This document shows, in pieces, positions 12,815-24,078 of a DNA stretch of 64,000 nt (position 1 is its first letter; every line of letters starts with the position of its first letter). This DNA is from Apium graveolens. Taxonomy: Eukaryota; Streptophyta; Magnoliopsida; Apiales; Apiaceae. A program made the translations under genes and the position numbers. Location: the NCBI RefSeq assembly GCF_009905375.1, contig NC_133650.1:291538270-291602269 (forward strand), given 5' to 3'. The notes beneath the pieces were generated by a model. That model did no database searches. It was not told where the DNA came from and saw only the letters and a program-made list of their open reading frames with translations.

Positions 12815-13713
12815 CACAGCTTCATCATCTCTTCATCAGCATCGATCTCAGGCAAGCTTTCAGTTTCTAAGTCATCATCACTATCAGAACTTGATGACTC
12901 AGTATCATTCTTTGTGATGAGCGCTTTTCCCTTGCCTTTCCTTGAGGTGGCTGCTTTGGGCGAGAGCAACTGTTCTTGACTTTCCTCCTTTCCTCTTGCT
13001 TCTTTGTTCCATCTCAAGTTCACGAGTCTTGAGCATCCCGTAAATTTCATCAAGAGTTGTTTCTTCAAGATTATAGTAGTCTCTTATAATTGTGGCCTTT
13101 AAATCCCAACTTTCAGGAAGAGCTACAGGAATTTAAGGTTTGAATCTTCAAGATCATACTCCTTATCAACTAGTGACAAATCATTCAAGAGTTTGATAAA
13201 TCTGTCATATAAATTAGTCAATGACTCATTAGGCTTTGAGTCAAAGTGTTCATACTCTTGAGTGAGAATAGTCTTCCTGTTCTTTTTAATCGAATCAGTT
13301 CGCTGGCACCTTGTCTCCAAGGCATCCCATATCTCCTTTGCAGTTTTGCAGTTAATTACCCTGTTTGACTTTACATTATCTATGGCACTATGCAGCAAGT
13401 GTCATACCTTAGCATCCTTAGCAATTGATGCAATATCTTCAGCAGTGTAATCACTCTTCTCCTTTGGTACAAACTTTGCTACTTCACCTGCAACTACAAC
13501 AGCGAGTTTTGTTGGCTTGTGAGGTCCTTCATTGATTCTGTCAAGATATTCTGGATCTGTAGCTTCCAGAAACATAGTCATCCTCACCTTCCATATGGGA
13601 TATTCAGATGGTTTCAGTATGGGAACTCTAATAGCCTCATATCGACTATGGATTTGAGTCTTTGGGGGTTCTTCAGTTTTGGTGGGCTTGGTTGGAGTTT
13701 CTGCTTCAGACAT
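12815..13713 (-). pseudogene. Copia 1 gag (N-terminal part, broken)
   Basis: ATG at 13713. The product is a copia-type gag (UBN2/gag-polypeptide family). Visible blocks include PILKPSEYPIWKVRMTMFLEA near the N-terminus, KTAKEIWDALETRCQ, LTQEYEHFDS, LYDRFIKLLNDLSLVDKEYDLEDSNLKFL, and a Lys/Ser/Asp-rich linker. It is broken by a TGA at about 13399-13401, a one-base deletion near 13123 and a compensating shift before 13068. It ends at the gypsy A insertion just after EEMMKLC, the same residues that continue uninterrupted in copia 2. The function would be the nucleocapsid/capsid shell of the element. Confidence 0.9.
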
Positions 13714-13754
13714 GATTGTTTTTGGATCTTAAACCAGTTTGTGTGTTAACAGAT

Positions 13755-13768
13755 AGGTTCTGATACCA
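13755..13768 (-). promoter_or_regulatory. Primer binding site, copia 1
   Basis: The minus-strand sequence tggtatcagaacct, two bases from the LTR, matches the tRNA-iMet type except for one base. Confidence 0.88.
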
Positions 13769-13770
13769 CT

Positions 13771-14365
13771 TGTTAGGTCACACACACTATAGAAGGGGGT
13801 TAAATACAGTGTATAACACAATCAAATCGAATTCAAAGAACACAATAACAGAAAACAAACTTTTTAAACTCTGTTACAATGTAGAACTGTCTTCTCTCAG
13901 TGATGAACAAATATCACGAGAGTTGTTAGGGTTACAATGAATAATATTCTCGATAATGATAACACTTATAGTGTAAACCCTATGTCTTTGTTTATATATC
14001 ACACAGTTACAAGATAATCGCTAATTGATATGGAATATAATTATGCTTCCTAAAATATATCAATCAGTTATCTTTTCTTCCAAGTATTCCATTCTTCACA
14101 GAATTCCTTCTTCATGCATATCTCTTCTTACGTTTGTCTTGATCTTCTTTCCTTTCAATCAACCGCCTTCCTTATCTGAAAGTTTCCTTTAAGTCCTGAT
14201 ATTATCTCCTGATAAATATCTCCTAAATCTTAAGTACTGATAACTTAAGTTCTGACTTCAGTATAAGTGCTGATTTCAGTTAACTACTGATTTGTCCTGT
14301 TTAAGTAAGATCTGAAAACTAAACATAAATTATATTAGACATGACATTATCAAATATATCTAACA
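13771..14365 (-). repeat. Copia 1 5' LTR (595 bp)
   Basis: Bounded by TG and CA (plus-strand tgttaggtca ... tatctaaca). Clearly related to the copia 2 LTR at 29052-29620. It carries the agaagggggtt motif close to its primer-binding-site end that is shared with copia 2, E and the LTR fragment at 38831. Confidence 0.92.
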
Positions 14366-14407
14366 TAAGATATAATCTCAACTCAGTAATATCATCAGTA
14401 TGAAAAG
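14366..14407 (-). pseudogene. 42-bp island of copia 2 gag between two insertions
   Basis: This short piece sits between the copia 1 LTR (ends 14365) and gypsy B (starts 14408). If B and one copy of its target duplication are removed, the copia 2 gag frame that stops at 27748 continues through this island without a stop, in phase, up to the copia 1 LTR. It starts with taaga (the predicted copia 1 target duplication) and ends with aaaag (the gypsy B target duplication). Confidence 0.85.
14403..14407. repeat. Target-site duplication of gypsy B (left)
   Basis: aaaag, identical to 27743-27747. Confidence 0.93.
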
Positions 14408-15447
14408 TGTGGCACCCCAAAACCCGGGGTCAGGAATCTCGGAGGCCACGCCATCTAAACTATTACAACCACACAACTCACACTACAATATATAAATACT
14501 CACGCTTCACGATCCCACACTTATCAAACACACACACACACACTTACATGTTATTGTCTTGGAAACGAACCATCATATCTAGAGTACTTTCAACCATCAA
14601 GTGATAATTATTACAACCTAAAAGTAATTTAGCCTTACGGGGGAGTAACCTTTAAGTAAAGCTAGTCCTCCGGCCAAATATACGTTTCTTGTTTATTATC
14701 TTAAATAAGTCATACTTATAAATAAGCCGAACTAAAAACAACTGAAAACTAATCCAGCTTATTCGGACTACCTGTGGTACATCACCAAACAAACTACGGA
14801 ACAGCTGGCCATTACCTACCCGTTTCCTGGCTGTGGTTCTCATGGCAGGCATCTTGATTCACTTTTGTGTTGTGTCAATTTAAGAAAACAAGTGTGAGCT
14901 ATAATGCCCAGCATAATAATGTACAGTATGAAAATGACTCTATGATAACATCATATACGATAATTATATTTTATTCGAAAATAGTTTTCCTCGGTGATAC
15001 ACACCTTCTTATGAAAACAATTCTTTAAGGGATTTTAATATCTTGTGAATACCTTAATAGTAATCCCAGCACCTAGGCTAGGGTTACAGTATTGCATCAC
15101 AATTCCAATTGGAAGAATTTGGACATTCGTTGGAGCCACCGCATACGATGATCAGTCATACTACGATAAAAATAACCTTTTCTACTAGTAGAGGGATGAC
15201 ACCTTCACATCTCGGTTATCACCCTTGCCGCATACGGGCTATGTGTCCTCATTTCAGGTATACACACACTTCGCAGATCCATAGGTACATATTGTACCGT
15301 CTCCTACGGTACCAGTAGTCTATCCAATACACGAAGTACTTGGATCCTACCCCTCCCTTGTCCTTTAGGAAATCCTATCATATCTCGAGAACTCGAACCA
15401 CATCGAAGTTCCTCAAAGCGTTTTGCTTATTAATAGGCATAGCTTTA

Positions 15448-15450
<3 letters not shown>

Positions 15451-15504
<54 letters not shown>
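15451..15504. repeat. (TA)27 microsatellite in B 3' LTR
   Basis: 54 bp of uninterrupted TA. The homologous site in the other LTR (25117-25131) has about seven units. Confidence 0.97.
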
Positions 15505-15505
<1 letters not shown>

Positions 15506-16088
15506 TTCCGAAAGTTTCGGAGGAAGTACTAAGGGTGTGAGTTGACCGTTGTCAACATATAATTAAATAAGGGGGAAAAAGTTTCTCCTTGAAACTATAT
15601 TCAAAATATTAAATAAGTCGGAGTAATATTCTTCGAAGATCTAAAATTACTCGAATGATTTTCCGAAATCAGAAAGCATATTTTAAATCGGATCTATGAT
15701 TTTTAAATCAAAAATAAACCCTTTAATAAATAATAATTAATTAAATGATAATCGATAAATAATTAAACCTCGAATGAGTTTACTCTTTAAAAGAGTATTT
15801 AAAATAATATTCCTCAACTAGTTTATGCCTACGCAATTAATAATCTTTAATGATTAATCAAGTTTGAAATAAATAATTATTGGGGTATACTACTCCCATG
15901 ATAAAAGAATAAGTATATAGTATTTATTATTCGAACGATAAAATATAGTTGAGGGAATATGATCGTTGGGAAATCGTTTTAATAAAAGTCCGAGGTATTT
16001 TAATGTTTCGTAAGTGTACGTTGAGTCCCTTTTAAAACGTACTACTATGGACTTATAACCGTCCTATAATATCACCAGAATGATTCCC

Positions 16089-16150
16089 GGGTTTTTATCT
16101 TAAATCCCGACCGACTCTCGGGTTTTTATCTTAAATCCCGACCGACTCTC
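16089..16150. repeat. 31-bp tandem duplication in B 3' LTR
   Basis: Two adjacent identical units beginning gggtttttatc and ending gactctc. The 5' LTR has one copy at about 25719. Confidence 0.93.
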
Positions 16151-18189
16151 GGTCTTATATAATACGTCACGCTTAAAGCGGAATAACATTTCACGATATA
16201 TACTTATCGTACAACATCGCTACATTATGCAAAAATTCAACAACTATGTATCATGGCAAACATGGTATTTAAATGATAATAAAACAATCCTTTCACAATA
16301 GAACAGTAAATGGAGTTGGGTTCGAAAACTTGCCTGGGTATCTCGAGGTGGAGGATGCTCTATGTTCTGCTCGGAAATCTATAACCATAAACACAATTCA
16401 CTTCGTTAGGTCCCGTTCTAATTTACGGCGAATCGCACTCATGTGCTACTTATTATGCACCCTCTCAACTTATACTACCCTTATTATTCCTTTAAGTCAT
16501 TATTCACATTATGGTCGCTTTATTCTTCTAAGTATCTTAGGTTCATTCTCATTGTCGCCGTCGGCTCCGCTTATGGATTCTACCGTTTCTAATCGCGCGG
16601 TTTCGGCTCCAATATTTTTATAAATTTGAGAAATTATTTTGTTCACTTGAAATTTTTATGGAAGTTAGGAAACTCAATATTTTACTCTCTGTAAAAATTT
16701 CATGATTTATGAACACTTTTAAGTCGATCCTTTATATTTTCAAAGTTCATGATTTGTAGCAGTTTTTGTCGCGTAAATAACTTTTAGAAAAATGACCATA
16801 ACTTTTGATCCGTAAATCGGAATCAAGCGATTCAAACACCTAAACGATCCTTATAACATTGTCTATTATAATAAAGGGTTATTTTTCAAGACACTACAGT
16901 TTAAAACTTCGGGACTTTCTGCAGAAACTTAAAGTTACGATTTGTTGGTTTAAATGGAGTTACGTTTACGATCGGGGTTTCGTTTACGCCCTAACTCTTA
17001 ACACAACCACCAACAATCATCATTTCATCATCAACACACAAAATCCTCTCAATAATATCATGTTCTTGAGGCAACAACAACCAACCTTAAATCTACTTAA
17101 CTTAAACACCAAAATTTCATCAATACCACTCATTGAACTAGGTTTACTACCACATACTAAATGGATCTTAAAATGAATCTTAAATAAAGTTGGGCCAAAG
17201 ATTTTTACCTTTCTTGAAAGCTTTATATGTGTTCTTGAGGATGTGGAGGCTTGGAAGTGCTTGGTATGATTTTTGGAACCTAAAACCACCATTGAAATCA
17301 AGAAACCAAAGAGAGGTTACTATTCATAGTATTCACTAGTGACTTTCTTGATTTTATTTCATCCATCAAACCTTGATAAAAAGGGATAAAAGAATTTTCT
17401 TACCTTAGTTTAATTTCTAGGAAGCTTGAGAATTAATGGGATGATTTTACCATGGCTTGAACTTGAGTTTTGATTTTTGAATTCCACCCCCTTTTGAAAT
17501 TGCCGAATGGAAGAAGTGAAGGGGTGGGGGTATTTATGCTTGCTTCTCTTGGTTGCTTCTAGAAATGGGGTGTCATATCTTCCACTTGATTTTTATTCTC
17601 CTAGGTTGACTCCAAGGTTTATTCTTGTTGCAAATCTTGGGGACAAAATCTAACTAGCTTGCTAGGTTACAAGCTAACTACATGGGTTAGCTTCCTTAGC
17701 ACACTATTTTGCTAGCTAGCTTGATCATCCTATTATTAGCTCACTATTTGATGAAGTAACCATGGTTCCTTTCCTACCATGGTTTAGTTAGTGTGTTACA
17801 TTTATTTAATCGTTTACGCGTTCGCTCGGTTGCTTAAATATTTTCGTAATACTTACTCGTAAATGATTCGTGACGTAATTCCTTTCATATTTATTCCTTA
17901 TATTTTGAATTATCATACCTGAATATAAATCCGTAGGATTTTAATCTCGTAATTAAATTGTGATCCCCGTAATCCTCGATGAGTCGTAAATACGGTCGTT
18001 TTTCAAAGTTCGTTTTCTTCGAAAACTAATAGCGTTTACATACACTCATTTAGTACGTATAATCGTAATATCAACTCCGAAACTCATTTCCTCATGTACT
18101 ACATAGTGTGGGCTTAAAAGTTTTTCCCGTCCGTCAGGGTTACTATTCATTAAACGTTTTACAAGGTCTCAAAATTTTGAGTTATTACA

Positions 18190-18203
18190 GTCTTCCCCTC
18201 TAA
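18190..18203 (-). promoter_or_regulatory. Polypurine tract, gypsy B
   Basis: The minus-strand sequence ttagaggggaagac is directly followed by the LTR start TGTAATAACTC. Confidence 0.9.
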
Positions 18204-18222
18204 CAAGGATTCCGTCCCGGAA

Positions 18223-19608
18223 TCAATTAGAAAATAAGTGGGGATATCTATTCCTCATTGCGTCTTCAAGTTCCCAAGTTCATTCCTCAACATTTTGATT
18301 TCTCCATAAGATCCTAACCAGCTTCACAGTCTTGTTCCTCAGCACTTGTTCTTTTTGGTCCATTATCCTTACCGGCTGCTCGATGTAGGTCAGGTCTGGT
18401 TGTAAATCTACCTGCTCGTATTCTATTACATGTCGTGCATCTGCATGGTACTTCCTTAACATGGACACGTGGAACACATTGTGCACTTGTTGCAAATTAG
18501 GAGGCAAGGCGAGCTCGTAAGCTAGAGGTCCTATTCTTCTCAAAATTTCAAAGGGTCCCATGAATCTGGGACTCAGCTTCCCTTTCTTTCCAAATCTCAT
18601 CACTCCTTTCCACGGAGATACCTTCAATAACATATAATCTCCTACTTCATATTCCCTATCCTTCCTGGTCTGGTCGGCGTACTTCTTTTGTCTGTCCTGG
18701 GCTGCTACCAGCCTTTTTCTGATGAGTCCTACCATTTCTCCGGTCTGCTGGACTAACTCTGGTCCTAATATCTCGTGTTCTCCGACTTCGTCCCAACACA
18801 GGGGAGAGCGACATCTCCTTCTGTAAAGAGCTTCATACGGGGGCATTCCTATGCTAGCGTGATAGCTATTATTGTAAGCAAATTCGATCAGGGGTAAGTG
18901 GTCATCCCAATTTCCTTTGAAATCAATGGCACACACTCGTAGCATATCTTCTAGGGTCTGAATATTCCTTTCGCTTTGTCTATCAGTCTGGGGGTGGAAA
19001 GTGATACTCATGTTTAGTCTGGTGCCTATGCATTCCTGGAAGCTTATCCAAAATCGGGAATTAAACCTTGGGTCTCTATCTGACACTATGGCTACCGGAA
19101 CACCGTGTCTAACTACAATTTCCTTCAAGTAAATATCCACCAACTTGTCTACAGTATATCTTTCGTTGATTGGTAGGAAGTGTGCGGACTTGGTCAATCT
19201 ATCTTTGATAGCCCATATGGCATCGTGATTGGTCTTTGTCCTTGGTAAGCCTGTCACAAAATCTATGGCTATATGCTCCCATTTCCATTCCGGAATTTCC
19301 AGGTGCCGTAATAGTCCACTAGGTCGCTGGTGTTCAGCCTTCACTCTCTTACATGTCAAGCACTTTCTGACCCACTCTACTACTTCTCTCTTCATGTTAG
19401 GCCACCAATAATATTCCTTAAGGTCACGGTACATTTTCGTACTTCCTGGGTGGATTGAATATCTAGAGTTGTTCCCTTCGTGCAGTAGCTCATCCTTTAA
19501 CTCTTGCACATTTGGAATACGAATTCGGGACACATACCTCATGATCCCTTTCTCATCCTTCTCGCATCTCACTTCTTCACCAGTCAATGTTCCTCTTTCT
19601 TCACTCAT
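18223..19608 (-). pseudogene. Gypsy B integrase with chromodomain-like C-terminus
   Basis: Inserts the cDNA copy into the genome. In order: H2C2 zinc-binding region (HPGSTKMYRDLKEYYWWP ... CLTCKRVKAEHQ), catalytic core with Asp in AIDFVTGLPRT, Asp in AIVSDRDPRF and Glu in the QSERNIQTLEDML segment, a GPFEILRRIG..AYEL..P..LQ.VHNVFHVSMLRK C-terminal module, and a tail typical of Tekay/Del elements. A TGA at 18280-18282, right after QNVEE, cuts off the last 18 codons, which are still readable in frame (TWELEDAMRNRYPHLF, natural stop at 18223-18225). This is otherwise one of the best preserved pol domains here. Confidence 0.93.
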
Positions 19609-20368
19609 CTTCTTTTCCTGACATACTCATATCTTTTCACTCAGCTCTGGCACTAGCTTAATCTCAAATAATCCTTCCGTTCCCTTACCGGTCATTCTCA
19701 CGTCAATTTCCATATTCTCAAATTCTTTAATTAACTCCTCTGATGTCATTATCATCTTGAGTCTTTCCTTCCTACTAAGGGCGTCAGCCACCATATTGGC
19801 TTTACCCGGGTGGTACAAAATTTCACAGTCGTAGTCTTTTATCAACTCTAACCATCTCTTCTGTCTCATGTTCAGTTCCTTTTGAGTAAAAATATATTTG
19901 AGGCTTTTATGGTCAGTGTAGATCTCATATTTCTCGCCGTACAGGTAGTGTCTCCAAATTTTTAGGGCAAACACTATGGATGCTAATTCTAGATCATGCG
20001 TAGGGTATCTGCTCTCATATTCCTTCAATTGTTGAGAGGCATATGCTACAACTTTGTCGTGCTGCATCAGTACACATCCTAATCCTTTAAGCGATGTGTT
20101 GCTGTATATCACAAACTCTCCCTTTCCATCGGGAAGAGCGAGCACTGGTGCTGACACCAGCCTCCTTTTCAGCTCTTGAAAACTTTCCTTACATTTCTCT
20201 GTCCATACAAACTTTTCTGTCTTCCGGGTAAGTCTAGTCAGTGGACCGGCTATCTTAGCAAAATCTTGCACGGAACTTCGGTAATATCCTGCTAAACCCA
20301 CAAAACTCCTAACCTCCGTTGGGGTAGTTGGTCTTTCCCAATTGGATACCGCCTCTATTTTGGCGGGG
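19609..20368 (-). pseudogene. Gypsy B RNase H
   Basis: Degrades the RNA strand during reverse transcription. Open from about 20301 to 19627. Recognisable blocks are [25 protein letters not shown] (connection), [63 protein letters not shown] and [16 protein letters not shown]. The usual first catalytic Asp (YSDAS in the family; YSDVS in C) is Asn here. A TGA at 19627 separates it from integrase, and it is in the same frame as integrase, one frame away from RT. Confidence 0.93.
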
Positions 20369-21223
20369 TCAACTAAAACTCCTTTTTCTACTCACTACAT
20401 GTCCTAAACACCGAACTTCTCTCAACCAAAACTCACACTTCGAGAACTTGGCATATAATTTCTCATTCCTCAAGATTCCTAAGACTATCCATAAATGTTC
20501 TGCATGTTCTTGCTCTATCTTTGAGTAGATCAAAATATCATCTATAAAAACTATCACACATATATCCAGGTACCTTTTGAACACTCTGTTCATCAAATCC
20601 ATAAAGGCTGCGGGAGCATTGGTTAACCCAAACGACATGACTAAGAACTCATAGTGTCCATACCTAGTGTGAAAAGCAGTCTTCGGTATATCTTCCAGTT
20701 TGATTTTCAACTGGTGATATCCTGTTCTCAAATCTATTTTGGAAAAATGTACAACTCCATTGAGTTGGTCGAATAGGTCATCAATCCTGGGGAGAGGGTA
20801 CCTATTCTTAATAGTCAGCTTATTCAGCTCTCGATAGTCTATGTATAATCTCATACTGCCGTCCTTTTTCTTTACGAACAGTACTGGTGCTCCCCATGGC
20901 GACACACTGGGTCTTATCATTCCATTATCTAATAACTCTTGCAGTTGAGAAGCTAGTTCCTTCATCTCAACTGGGGCTAGCCTATATGGGGCCTTGGATA
21001 CTGGTGTCATTCCTGGTGCTAATTCTATAGCGAACTCTATCTCCCGGTCAGGTGGCAATCCTGGTAAGTTCTCTGGAAATACATTCTCAAATTCGTTTAC
21101 TATGGGTATGTCCTGTATATTAGGGACTTCCTTTTTGGTATCTACCACATAAGCCAAATAGGCCTCGTTACCTTTCCTTAACAATCTTTTTGCTTGTAGC
21201 ATGGTTAGAAATTTCTGGTTATG
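20369..21223 (-). pseudogene. Gypsy B reverse transcriptase
   Basis: Copies the element RNA into DNA. Visible blocks: [106 protein letters not shown], catalytic [12 protein letters not shown] and [16 protein letters not shown]. One extra A in a run of five at about 20385-20390 shifts the frame and ends the ORF at 20369. The frame is joined to protease upstream through a TGA at 21224-21226 (a CGA-to-TGA type change). Confidence 0.95.
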
Positions 21224-21607
21224 TCATTGACCTTTAAACACTACTTCTTTTTCATCTTGCACTCTTATCTTTACCCACTTCCGTTCACAATCTATTTGCG
21301 CTCCGTTACTGGATAACCAAGCCATTCCTAAGATTACATCAAATTCTCCTAACGCGAATGGGATTAGGTCAACCTCGAAGACCTTCCCTTCTAAGTTCAA
21401 CTTGCACTTAGGGTGTACTTGATTTACAGGAATTATTTCTTTGTTTGCTATTTCCACTTGTAATATCTCACGTAAGGGTATGGCATTAAGTTTTAACGTT
21501 TTAGCAAAATCTTGAGATATAAAAGATTTGGTTGCTCCAGAGTCAAATAGGACATTTGCATATTCGGAATATGACAATCACATCAGTGTTTCGAACAGTA
21601 TCCTGAA
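21224..21607 (-). pseudogene. Gypsy B aspartic protease
   Basis: Processes the gag-pol polyprotein. Catalytic motif VLFDSGATKSFIS, then FALGEFDVILGMAWLSSNGAQID, the ILGM.WL flap/C-terminal signature of Ty3 proteases. Open 21577-21224, the upstream join to gag being frameshifted. Followed in frame by RT after one TGA. Confidence 0.93.
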
Positions 21608-22843
21608 CAGTCATGTTGAAGGTCCTAGCAGCTGGGGGTCGATTGGATGTAGCTCTGCTCATACCTGAGACCGGGGGCTTCATTATCGGGCAATCCTTCC
21701 TCATATGTCCTACTTTCCCACATTGGAAGCATGTCTTGCTATATTGGGGACAGTTATTGGCAAGGTGTCCGGGTTGGTCGCACCTGTAACATTTCAGAGG
21801 GGCTCTTGCCTGGTTGCATATCCCATGGTGTCTTCGCTTACAGGTCTGGCACTCTGGTATTGGGGCGCAGGGTTGGCTATGAAATGTTGCCCTAGATTGT
21901 CCGTCGCCCTGACCAACACTCTCGCTTGGGGCCTTTCTGAATCCGGGGCTCGTGCAGATTGGGACACCGCTCCCCTGACGAACCTGCTTGGAAGGCTCCT
22001 GTTCCCGGTTCCTATTCCTTGGCTTCCTATCTTCCTTTTCCTATTTTCCTTTTCCTTCACACTCTGCTCACTGCCAGCTTCAACAATCGAGGTTTTCTGC
22101 ACTAGGGTGGCATAGTCTATCAGTTCTAACATTGCCACTCGGTTTTGGATCCATTGTTTCAGACCAAGCTGAAACCTTCGCTCTTTCTTCTCTTCGGTAT
22201 TCACAAATTCAGGCACAAATCTGGACAACTCAGTAAATTTGGCCTCATATTCTGCGACAGTCATCTTATCCTGTTTCAACTCCAGAAACTTAATCTCCAT
22301 CTGGGTCTCCATAAACCTAGGGAAATACTTGTCTAAGAACAGTCGGGTAAATGTATCCCATGGAATCATAACATCGGTCTCTAGGTTTCGTTTAGACTCC
22401 CACCAGTAGTTAGCTTCTCCTTTCAGCATGTAAGACGCGAAAATGGTCTTGTGTCGTTCCTCAACACTTAGTATCTCGAAGGACTTTTCTATTTCTTTGA
22501 GCAAGGTCCGTGCTTCAACGGGGTCGGCCGATCCTAGAAACTCTGGGGGTTTGAGAGATTTGAAGGCCCTAAAGGCAGTAGCTGCAGTCTGTTGGGCAAC
22601 ATGTGGCTGTGGTGGAATAGGCTGTTGGTTCAGATTTGCTCTTAGTAGTTCCATAAATTCACTCATGGGGTTTCCTCCCTGATGGGTATCCTCAGCCTCT
22701 TCTTCTATATATTCTTCCTCATCATATTTATTATAGTCTAAGTCCTCTTCACTTTCCTCATTCACTACAGGGTCAGGTTCATTCCGTTATTGGTTAACAG
22801 ATTCTGCGGGCTGTGCCCTGGTTCCTCTTCTATGGGGTGGCAT
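21608..22843 (-). pseudogene. Gypsy B gag
   Basis: Structural capsid/nucleocapsid protein. ATG at 22841-22843 (MPPHRRGTRAQ). An in-frame TAA occurs after about 18 codons, then it is open from 22765 to 21794. The core has DPVEARTLLKEIEKSFEIL, ANYWWESKR, FLDKYFPRFMETQMEIKFLEL, MTVAEYEAKFTELSRFVPE. An extra base at about 21794-21800 shifts the frame, and in the shifted frame two zinc knuckles are intact (CYRCDQPGHLANNC and CFQCGKVGHMRKDC), 21685-21795. The N-terminus is unusually acidic (Asp/Glu/Tyr run around residues 28-50). Confidence 0.94.
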
Positions 22844-23224
22844 TGTTCTGATATTGAAAATTGTTCAACATAGTTATAATTATAACAGTTGAATTATTTT
22901 ATTCATATGTAAGCATGTCATTTATTATCTAACATGTTTCTATAAAGTGCAATAATATGGACGTCAAAATTTTATTTTTTTTAATAACTGCTTAGATATA
23001 TTTCATAAGATCTCCCACTTATATCTTGGGGACGAAACAACTAGCCGAGTTCATACATGCCTGATTACTATACATCACTACTAGTCCTGAATACTGAAAT
23101 GAAAATACATTAGTCGTGTACCCTGAAGGGCTAGGAACGCTATCTACTACTAACTATCCTATCAAAATTGGTGACAAGTCACCTAGCCTTCTTCAAGGTC
23201 CATATCTAGTCACTAGTCCCTTAG
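22844..23224 (-). other. Spacer between leader frame and gag, gypsy B
   Basis: About 380 bp, AT-rich near 22870-23000, no open frame and no RNA gene. It is probably the immediate 5' untranslated sequence of gag. Confidence 0.6.
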
Positions 23225-23895
23225 TCACTATCACTGCGAGTGAGGTCACGCACCCTCCTCATCGCTCCTGCCAACATCAGCTCTGCATCAACTACCGGGA
23301 TGTATTCTCTAACCGCTGTCATCCTCATCTGAACCCTGGTAAGGAGCTCGATCCCATCGATCTATCTGCGGGCTATGGCTGGGGAAGCAGCTCTGAAATC
23401 CCCTAGGTATCCTAGTCGGGTGGCTCTCTCAGCTATCAGTGCCTGGCGTAACTCCACAATATGAGCAGATGCCGTAGTGATCTCAGCGTTAAGCTGACCC
23501 ACTATCTAGTCATGTACGGCTACATGCATGGTCACCGGTGGTGGTAGATGTGAATCTGGGTCACTAGAGGATATGTCATAAACCTCGTGGATCTGTGCAC
23601 GTATCGCCTCCTCATCATCATCATCATCAGTATAGGGCATAGGGCTCTGAATCCCTGGGGGTGGTGTAGGAGAGTGAATAGTCGGGTGAGGGTACATCTC
23701 TACATCCCTCCAGACTATACCATTAGCTATGGGGACAAGAAGGTCAGCCTCCTCCTCTAGGACATCCTTACTAGGGTCATCATCTGAATCATCAATGGGG
23801 GGGCTCTCTGGCTCGGGAATAGGGTCATGCTCAGGGACCATGACATCATCAATAGGATCAATCTCCCTCCTAGGCTCCACTGGTACCTGACACAA
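23225..23895 (-). pseudogene. Leader ORF (ORF0) between primer binding site and gag, gypsy B
   Basis: Open from 23895 to 23506 (no ATG at the start), and continuing in the same frame after a TAG with few further stops to about 23225. The first part is Pro/Asp/Glu-rich (DSDDDPSKDVLEEEADLL, YTDDDDDEEAIRAQIHEV). The second is predicted helical, with heptad-like leucines (VGQLNAEITTASAHIVELRQ). It has no resemblance to gag or pol that I recognise. Gypsy A and G have a shorter acidic frame in the same place, and C has an intact 168-residue frame. The function is unknown; a coiled-coil accessory protein is only a guess. Confidence 0.5.
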
Positions 23896-24060
23896 TAGGC
23901 AAGGTGTTACTAACTTAGAGTCGGAATTCCCTTGAGGGTAAAACTGTCAAGACTACCCATGTAGCCCGACGATGAAATCGAGTTGAGTTCTAATTGATTG
24001 TTTTATTATTCCTATGTCTACGTATTTTATATCCTATCGTTTCCAAGATTTGATAACTTA

Positions 24061-24074
24061 AGGCTCTGATACCA
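24061..24074 (-). promoter_or_regulatory. Primer binding site, gypsy B
   Basis: The minus-strand sequence tggtatcagagcct, four bases from the LTR, is of the tRNA-iMet type. Confidence 0.95.
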
Positions 24075-24078
24075 TTTA

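Larger units (their letters stand above)
12815..14365 (-). mobile_element. Copia 1: Sirevirus-like Ty1/copia element (5' part), cut by gypsy A
   Basis: Reading on the minus strand: 5' LTR (14365-13771), primer binding site, then gag from 13713 down to 12815, where gypsy A begins. The rest of gag, pol and the 3' LTR should lie beyond the far side of gypsy A, outside the window. The base after the LTR begins taaga (14366-14370), the predicted target duplication, inside the gag of copia 2. Its gag is the same family as copia 2 gag (27748-28997). Confidence 0.9.
14408..18189 (-). repeat. Gypsy B 3' LTR (3782 bp)
   Basis: Bounded by tgtggc and ttattaca on the plus strand. Compared with the 5' LTR (24079-27742) it has a much longer TA run (15451-15504), an extra 31-bp unit (16089-16150) and 65 bp that the other LTR has lost (16904-16968). 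The 116-codon frame at 16273-16623 recurs in the other LTR only because of homology, so I do not call it a gene. Confidence 0.95.

Noticed and set aside
12739..13068. Frame spanning the gypsy A LTR end and copia 1 gag as a fusion gene
   Set aside because: The last residues come from the LTR; it is an insertion junction, not a selected fusion.
15451..15504. Long TA run as an origin or matrix-attachment site
   Set aside because: It is an expanded microsatellite at a homologous LTR position where other copies have short runs.
16273..16623. 116-codon frame in both LTRs of gypsy B (also 25875-26225)
   Set aside because: Present twice only because the LTRs are copies; low-complexity composition and no start context.
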